DNA of 55,495 nt from the IMG/VR virus record IMGVR_UViG_3300009071_000002, positions 1 through 55,495 of that record, one strand, 5' to 3'. The notes beneath the pieces are model-generated. The model saw only the letters and a program-made list of their open reading frames with translations. It did no database searches and was not told the DNA's origin. Below are positions 52,395 through 55,495 of this stretch, one piece after another. The stretch's first letter is position 1, and each line of letters opens with the position of its first letter. The DNA is from a virus. The translations under genes and the position numbers were made by a program.

Positions 52395-52872
52395 CTGTAA
52401 CATTTTCTTCAACCCATTTATCATAATCTGGTTTCATCTCCGGATTCTCTGCCCATGCTGTTGCAGCCTCTATTCCTATTTTTCCTCTAAATGGGCACGG
52501 GGTTCCTGCCATTTCCATCGCATTAAACACCCTTGCATCTTGGCAGAGCATAGCTACGGCTCCTACTTTCATTCCCATTCTATATAAGGCACGGCTAAGT
52601 TTTAGTCTTTCACAATTCATGTCTCTTATAGATGTGCCACCTGCTACACCTAATATTTGAGTTTGTATCGCTGCACTCGCTGCATAACTACAAACATCTT
52701 GGTTATTGTTGCCAAACGATGGGGCGTTAGCTGTGCCAACCGTTCTGTCAACCGTGGTAGTTCCCGACACGGTACTACTGGTGGATGTCACCGTATTTGT
52801 TTGTGCCCAAGATTCTTCTTGCCAGAAACCTATACAGACCACTACTAAAATAGCTAGCCACCATTTGTGCAT
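52312..52872 (-). CDS. Exported Cys-containing protein with C-terminal anchor
   Basis: A 186-residue protein: signal peptide (MHKWWLAILVVVCIGFWQEE, ending SWA-Q), a Thr/Ser linker, a conserved-looking domain (AAIQTQILGVAGGTSIRDMN; CERLKLSRALYRMGMKVGAV; CQDARVFNAME) with about four cysteines, and a C-terminal Leu-rich helix (SIGGSLLLLLFLL). I associate this family with marine phages; its function is not known to me. GAGGATTAGAA precedes ATG 52872. The C-terminal anchor overlaps the signal sequence of the next gene. Confidence 0.8.
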   Translation of the reverse strand: MHKWWLAILVVVCIGFWQEESWAQTNTVTSTSSTVSGTTTVDRTVGTANAPSFGNNNQDVCSYAASAAIQTQILGVAGGTSIRDMNCERLKLSRALYRMGMKVGAVAMLCQDARVFNAMEMAGTPCPFRGKIGIEAATAWAENPEMKPDYDKWVEENVTDVDWLPTEEEATGLSIGGSLLLLLFLL

Positions 52873-52874
52873 TT

Positions 52875-53291
52875 CTAATCCTCACCGCTGTCAACCACCG
52901 TTGGCATTGCTGACTTGCTTGGCATAAGTACAATTCCGTGCAGTGCCTTTATGTCGTGCTCTTGTTTTTCTATTTTGCCCAGCCCTACTCTGTCTAATAG
53001 AGTTTGTGCTGCCTTTAGTCTAAGTTCTTGTCTAGGGTTTAGTCCGTCATCGTTCATGGACTCTACCACTCTTGATACGGCTGTCGCCGAATTAACGGCT
53101 AGTTCTCGTTTAGATATGTCTACGATTTCGTCTGCAAGGCTTTTAACCAACCATGTTCTAGAAGAAGGAGAGTAACCGGCTTCCTCACAGGCTAGGGCTA
53201 TGTCGCCTTTGTTTACGAAGAGACAGTTGAGAAACTTTTGTTGCTTCTCGGTAACTTCCTTTTTTTTCTCTGCTAAGAGTGCTGAAGTCAT
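52875..53291 (-). CDS. Small terminase-like protein
   Basis: A 138-residue helical protein. EVTEKQQKFLNCLFVNKGDI followed by ALACEEAGYSPSSRTWLVKS matches the N-terminal DNA-binding helix-turn-helix of TerS (PF03592 type: T-x-K-Q-x-x-F ... A-A-x-x-A-G-Y-S). The C-terminal half (RQELRLKAAQTLLDRVGLGK) suits oligomerisation. It probably recognises phage DNA for TerL, although TerL is four kilobases further on. The start overlaps the upstream stop (ATGA). Confidence 0.78.
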   Translation of the reverse strand: MTSALLAEKKKEVTEKQQKFLNCLFVNKGDIALACEEAGYSPSSRTWLVKSLADEIVDISKRELAVNSATAVSRVVESMNDDGLNPRQELRLKAAQTLLDRVGLGKIEKQEHDIKALHGIVLMPSKSAMPTVVDSGED

Positions 53292-53455
53292 CCGTACGTC
53301 TTGGCCTTTCTCATTCCGCCACCCATAGCGTACGTCTTCTTGTGGACCTTGCCACCACCCATCATCTTTTTCTTTTTAGAAATAACACCTTTACCCATAA
53401 GGATATCCTTCTGAGTAATTTTACCGTCACCGGATAGGTCTGGAAATTTAGCCAT
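53288..53455 (-). CDS. Small EF-hand-like protein with C-terminal tag
   Basis: A 55-residue protein. Residues 6-17 (DLSGDGKITQKD) form a canonical 12-residue EF-hand/dockerin calcium loop. It is followed by GKGVISKKKKMMGGGK and the tag KTYAMGGGMRKAKTYG, nearly identical to the end of the neighbouring 53448-53726 gene. The start lies inside that gene's final codons and the stop overlaps the next ATG. I associate the family with marine phages; its role is unknown. Confidence 0.75.
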   Translation of the reverse strand: MAKFPDLSGDGKITQKDILMGKGVISKKKKMMGGGKVHKKTYAMGGGMRKAKTYG

Positions 53456-53726
53456 ATGTTTTTGCCTTTCTTATACCACCACCCATAGCGTACGTTTTCA
53501 TTGCCTTGCCACCGTATGCCATCTTTTTCTTTTTAGCTCTGCCACCGTAGGCTTTGTTACCCGGCCCACGAGGTCCAGTTTTTCCTTTAAAGACAGCAAA
53601 GTTATTTATCAGTGCATTTGCAGCAGAATCACTCATTTTACTTAATTGGGTTTGACCAACGCCTGTTTTTTCAAGGGCTTTCATAGTGGCGGCTAAATCT
53701 ATATTGGCGGGTAATTTAAATTCCAC
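53448..53726 (-). CDS. Small basic protein with C-terminal tag
   Basis: A 92-residue protein: an N-terminal helical domain (EFKLPANIDLAATMKALEKT; QTQLSKMSDSAANALINNF), then basic Gly-rich repeats (AYGGRAKKKKMAYGGK) ending in KTYAMGGGIRKAKTYG. The start is GTG 53726 with GGAG 9 bases upstream, three bases after the PqqA-like gene. Probably a virion-associated or DNA-contacting protein; no family named. Confidence 0.7.
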   Translation of the reverse strand: MEFKLPANIDLAATMKALEKTGVGQTQLSKMSDSAANALINNFAVFKGKTGPRGPGNKAYGGRAKKKKMAYGGKAMKTYAMGGGIRKAKTYG

Positions 53727-53729
53727 CCT

Positions 53730-53804
53730 CTAGATCTCCGCACACGCATAACAATTAATTTCTAGTCCTACGGCTACTTCTATTATTCTTGGTGATTTCC
53801 ACAT
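53730..53804 (-). CDS. PqqA-like peptide
   Basis: A 24-residue frame starting MWKSPRIIEV and ending VGLEINCYACAEI. PqqA, the peptide from which the cofactor PQQ is made, has the same length class and plan: Trp and Pro near the start, then G-x-E-x-x-x-Y, whose Glu and Tyr are crosslinked by PqqE. Here W2, P5, G13, E15 and Y19 are in the same positions as in 23-residue bacterial PqqA. The ending recalls alphaproteobacterial PqqA (from memory, M. extorquens: VGMEVTSYESAEI). AAAGGATACATACC gives ATG 53804 a good ribosome site. It is the first gene after the late promoter. No other pqq gene is present. Confidence 0.75.
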   Translation of the reverse strand: MWKSPRIIEVAVGLEINCYACAEI

Positions 53805-53847
53805 GGTATGTATCCTTTTATATATATATTTATTTTGATTGGGTTGT

Positions 53848-53912
53848 CTTGGGGGATACGGAGCATAGATGCCCCCTCCGGAGATAGTATATTAATTGTG
53901 CTACCCCCCAAG
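53848..53912 (-). promoter_or_regulatory. Structured element in the late leader
   Basis: CTTGGGGG (53848-53855) pairs perfectly with CCCCCAAG (53905-53912); inside, CGGAG (53859-53863) pairs with CTCCG (53876-53880). A second stem, CCCCC (53942-53946) with GGGGG (53970-53974), lies closer to the promoter. These lie in the roughly 195-base leader between the late promoter and the PqqA-like gene. There is no T-run after them. A control or stability role is likely; I do not recognise a known riboswitch. Confidence 0.5.
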
Positions 53913-54005
53913 GACTTAAAATTATGTAACACAAACCGTGACCCCCTTGTGTATATATTTTGTTCTTGTGGGGGCGTGAGTGTACTTGTATTACATGTAC
54001 CTACC

Positions 54006-54033
54006 ATTATACACCGTATATAGAAACTGTCAA
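54006..54033 (-). promoter_or_regulatory. Late-arm sigma70 promoter
   Basis: Read leftward: TTGACA (54033-54028), 16 bases ending ATACGGTG, TATAAT (54011-54006). Both hexamers are perfect consensus. It faces the whole late arm and is the strongest promoter I see in the genome. The spacer end and -10 (ATACGGTGTATA) form a 12-base inverted repeat with the promoter at 54071-54098. Confidence 0.8.
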
Positions 54034-54070
54034 GGAAAAAGTGTTTTTATTATGTTTTTTTATTTTTTAC

Positions 54071-54098
54071 TTGACAAGTCTGAAATACGGTGTATACT
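54071..54098 (+). promoter_or_regulatory. Rightward twin promoter without a clear gene
   Basis: TTGACA (54071-54076), 16 bases ending ATACGGTG, TATACT (54093-54098). It mirrors the late promoter, including the same eight bases before the -10. Downstream on the plus strand there is no convincing protein gene before the leftward genes beginning at 54578, so it may drive a non-coding or antisense RNA. Confidence 0.7.
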
Positions 54099-54521
54099 GA
54101 GGGTACTCCCGTTAAGGTAAACCACCCCGTATGTTAACTACAGGTTAACTGTTGGTTCTACTTAAAGTATGCACAGGTTTTACTGGGGAATATCCTGTAG
54201 GAATAGCCCTCTGGTTGGACTGGTGGTTGGCCCCCAAAATTACTGGTAGGGTGGTTCAAAAATATACAAAATTGATTGTGGTTGCATACACATGTACGGG
54301 TACCCCCCAGTGCCCCTATAGGGGGGATTACATTAATAATGTCCAATATTTCCAAGAGTTTACCAGACAATGACAACATAAATTAACAAACAATACTACA
54401 TAAACATTTACACCTGTCCGCACGTGGTTTACATAATGACAATTTTTTGGTTTATCTGGTTGTCAACCTTGAAGGGGGTCTATGTAGTGTATAAAAGCGT
54501 GTCTTTTCCCACCACCACCCA
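54099..54521 (+). other. Non-coding region, possible RNA gene
   Basis: No convincing gene on either strand. It contains GTTAAC-TACAG-GTTAAC (54133-54149), the 12-base palindrome CCCCTATAGGGG (54313-54324) beside another CCCCCC run (54303-54308), and several isolated C5/G5 runs in otherwise AT-rich DNA. The 73-codon frame at 54152-54373 begins with TTG and lacks a ribosome site, so I discount it. The stretch could hold a replication origin, packaging signals or the transcript of the rightward promoter at 54071. Confidence 0.4.
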
Positions 54522-54552
54522 AAGAAAAACCCAGCGGTTTAAAACACTGGGT
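54522..54552 (-). terminator. Rho-independent terminator of the leftward arm
   Basis: Read leftward, ACCCAG (54552-54547) pairs with CTGGGT (54534-54529) around a 12-base loop, followed by TTTTCTTT. It lies 26 bases beyond the stop of the 54578-54952 gene and marks the end of the leftward early arm. Confidence 0.75.
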
Positions 54553-54577
54553 CTCTTGTGGTCTATGTTGTGGTTAG

Positions 54578-54952
54578 TTAGTAGGTTTTTAAAAGATTAC
54601 CAGATGCTCCCGCCATCTTAAACAGTGGTTCTAGGTTCTCCGCCTGTTGTGGTTCAATCTGGATATCCACTCGGAAAGGGTCAGAGTTTAGGTCAACCAA
54701 TGGATACTCTCCGCTTGCAACCTTCTTCTTTACTTCCTTGTTAGGAACTCCAAGAAACATAGCAAGATATTTAGAAGTTGTTGCGGAGTAATTCCAGAAC
54801 TTAGCGTCTAGTTCTATCTTATCCGTTGCATTAATGCGCCTTGCGATTATGCTTTTGTAAGACTGAAAGTATGCATCGGAATTGTCGTTTGTTATTACGA
54901 ATTGGTTCGGAACTTCGTTCCCGTGTGGGCTAATCATATTAGAAACGTACAT
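54578..54952 (-). CDS. Conserved phage protein, DUF8033-like
   Basis: A 124-residue protein with a pattern seen in many phages: YVSNMISPHGNEVPNQFVIT, YFQSYKSIIARR, FWNYSATTSKYLAMFLG and YPLVDLN. It resembles DUF8033-type small early proteins; function unknown. AGGAGAAAATAC precedes ATG 54952. It has its own promoter candidate at 54988-55017 and is last before the arm terminator. Confidence 0.8.
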   Translation of the reverse strand: MYVSNMISPHGNEVPNQFVITNDNSDAYFQSYKSIIARRINATDKIELDAKFWNYSATTSKYLAMFLGVPNKEVKKKVASGEYPLVDLNSDPFRVDIQIEPQQAENLEPLFKMAGASGNLLKTY

Positions 54953-54987
54953 GTATTTTCTCCTGTTAATTAAATTAAAGTTAACTT

Positions 54988-55017
54988 AATATAATATTAT
55001 TCTGTACAGATTAGCAA
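54988..55017 (-). promoter_or_regulatory. Early leftward promoter with TGTACA in the spacer
   Basis: Read leftward: TTGCTA (55017-55012), 18 bases, TATATT (54993-54988). The palindrome CTGTACAG (55002-55009) lies within the spacer, where a bound protein would block RNA polymerase. Bases 54990-55009 repeat the sequence at 3937-3956. This is 36 bases before the 54578-54952 gene. Confidence 0.5.
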
Positions 55018-55024
55018 GTAAATA

Positions 55025-55267
55025 TTATAGTTCCTCATTTTGTAAGCCCTTCACGTGGTAAAATCTTTTAACTTTCTCACGTTCTCCAAAGGTATCTATT
55101 AAAGTTATAGTTTTATAAAAGTTAGATATAAATAGCTTGTAATTATGGTCGTCTAATCTGGCTATTGCCGAATGTAAATCATCGGTAGCTTGCGCCAGAC
55201 TATCAACCCTAGTTGATGCAATACCCATATCCAATAGCATCTCTTTAAAGTATAGATTAGTTTTCAT
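55025..55267 (-). CDS. Small unknown helical protein
   Basis: An 80-residue protein (MKTNLYFKEMLLDMGIASTR; LHSAIARLDDHNYKLFISNF) with no recognised family. AAAGGGG precedes ATG 55267, which overlaps the stop of the two-helix membrane gene (ATGA). Its stop is 8 bases from the promoter candidate for the next gene. Confidence 0.7.
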   Translation of the reverse strand: MKTNLYFKEMLLDMGIASTRVDSLAQATDDLHSAIARLDDHNYKLFISNFYKTITLIDTFGEREKVKRFYHVKGLQNEEL

Positions 55268-55464
55268 TGGTTGCCCCTTTCGTCAGTTGTTAAAGTTAAT
55301 ATTAATAGTACACTTGAACCAACGGCAAGCAATGCCATTAGACACACAAAGTGTACAACCGCAAAATAACCTACATTTGCATCAATAACAGGTTGCATAA
55401 TTGTTAAACCAAACATGGAGTAGCAAATTAAAAACGTTGATAGTGCATACAGAAAGATAATCAT
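55264..55464 (-). CDS. Two-helix small membrane protein
   Basis: A 66-residue protein with two membrane segments (IIFLYALSTFLICYSMFGLT and FAVVHFVCLMALLAVGSSVL, running on to LLILTL) and a short charged end (TTDERGNQ). AGAGG lies upstream of ATG 55464. The start codon falls inside the terminal repeat; in the circular form the gene follows the 94-348 gene by one base. It may modify the host membrane early in infection; unknown. Confidence 0.75.
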   Translation of the reverse strand: MIIFLYALSTFLICYSMFGLTIMQPVIDANVGYFAVVHFVCLMALLAVGSSVLLILTLTTDERGNQ

Positions 55465-55495
55465 ATTACCAACCTCTTTGTATTATTAGTTTTAA
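55373..55495. repeat. Right copy of 123-bp terminal direct repeat
   Basis: Identical to bases 1-123. It contains the start of the two-helix membrane gene and the last codons of the 94-348 gene. Joining the two copies restores an unbroken leftward operon, which argues that the sequence is complete. Confidence 0.95.

Noticed and set aside
53848-53912. Cobalamin riboswitch in the late leader
   Set aside because: It would suit the B12 enzyme, but the leader is on the other arm and lacks the B12-box consensus by eye.
54303-54324. CCTATAGGGGGG resembling a T7-type phage promoter
   Set aside because: It is part of a GC palindrome, is not repeated before other genes, and the genome has no phage RNA polymerase.
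54152-54373. 73-codon plus-strand frame after the rightward promoter
   Set aside because: TTG start with no ribosome site and low-quality composition; cannot be excluded but not supported.
1-55495. CRISPR arrays, insertion sequences, methanesulfonate monooxygenase or other clear metabolic genes
   Set aside because: No regularly spaced repeats, transposase motifs or matching enzymes were seen beyond the reductase and the PqqA-like peptide.

Overview
The window is one complete, linearised viral genome. Bases 1-123 are repeated exactly at 55373-55495, so the unit is about 55,372 bp, either circularly closed by assembly overlap or carrying a short terminal repeat. It is an AT-rich, tailed (podovirus-type) marine phage. 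The gene set and order, the genome size (HMO-2011 is about 55 kb, from memory), a family A DNA polymerase with a DnaJ-type zinc finger between its exonuclease and polymerase halves, and T7-like replication genes without a phage RNA polymerase all point to the HMO-2011-type group, whose known hosts are marine Alphaproteobacteria (SAR116, Roseobacter RCA, SAR11 relatives) and some methylotrophs. The host cannot be read directly from the sequence.

Layout. (1) 5466 leftward through 1 and round the join to 54578: a leftward arm of small, tightly overlapping, mostly unknown genes (DUF932 protein, a winged-helix protein, conserved marine-phage orphans), ending at a terminator near 54522-54552. The palindrome TGTACA is strongly enriched here. 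(2) 5533-15883: rightward replication and nucleotide arm from a divergent promoter region: primase, DnaB-type helicase, DNA polymerase, a probable ssDNA-associated protein, Cas4/RecB-like Fe-S nuclease, T7-type endonuclease I, DUF3310 (T7 gp1.7-like) protein and a monomeric B12-dependent ribonucleotide reductase. (3) 54006 leftward to 15880: the late arm, headed by a near-perfect sigma70 promoter and a structured leader. It holds a PqqA-like peptide, small tagged proteins, a small-terminase-like protein, secreted or membrane proteins, TerL, an integrase-like protein, portal with an overprinted gene, holin and GH24 lysozyme, scaffold, capsid, adaptor, nozzle, two fibres and very large candidate ejection proteins. 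The late arm meets the replication arm tail to tail with a 4-base overlap.

The most striking points are: a 24-codon gene closely resembling the PQQ precursor peptide PqqA, with the Glu-x-x-x-Tyr crosslink pair intact, as first gene of the late operon; a gene with its own ribosome binding site overprinted on the low-complexity 3' end of the portal gene; a tyrosine-recombinase-like domain without its nucleophile inside the packaging module; a 40-residue protein with seven cysteines; a repeated C-terminal tag on neighbouring small proteins; and a divergent promoter pair whose rightward member faces no recognisable protein gene. Several genes shorter than 60 codons were found by reading the gaps between larger genes. 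No tRNA, CRISPR array, transposon or phage RNA polymerase was seen.
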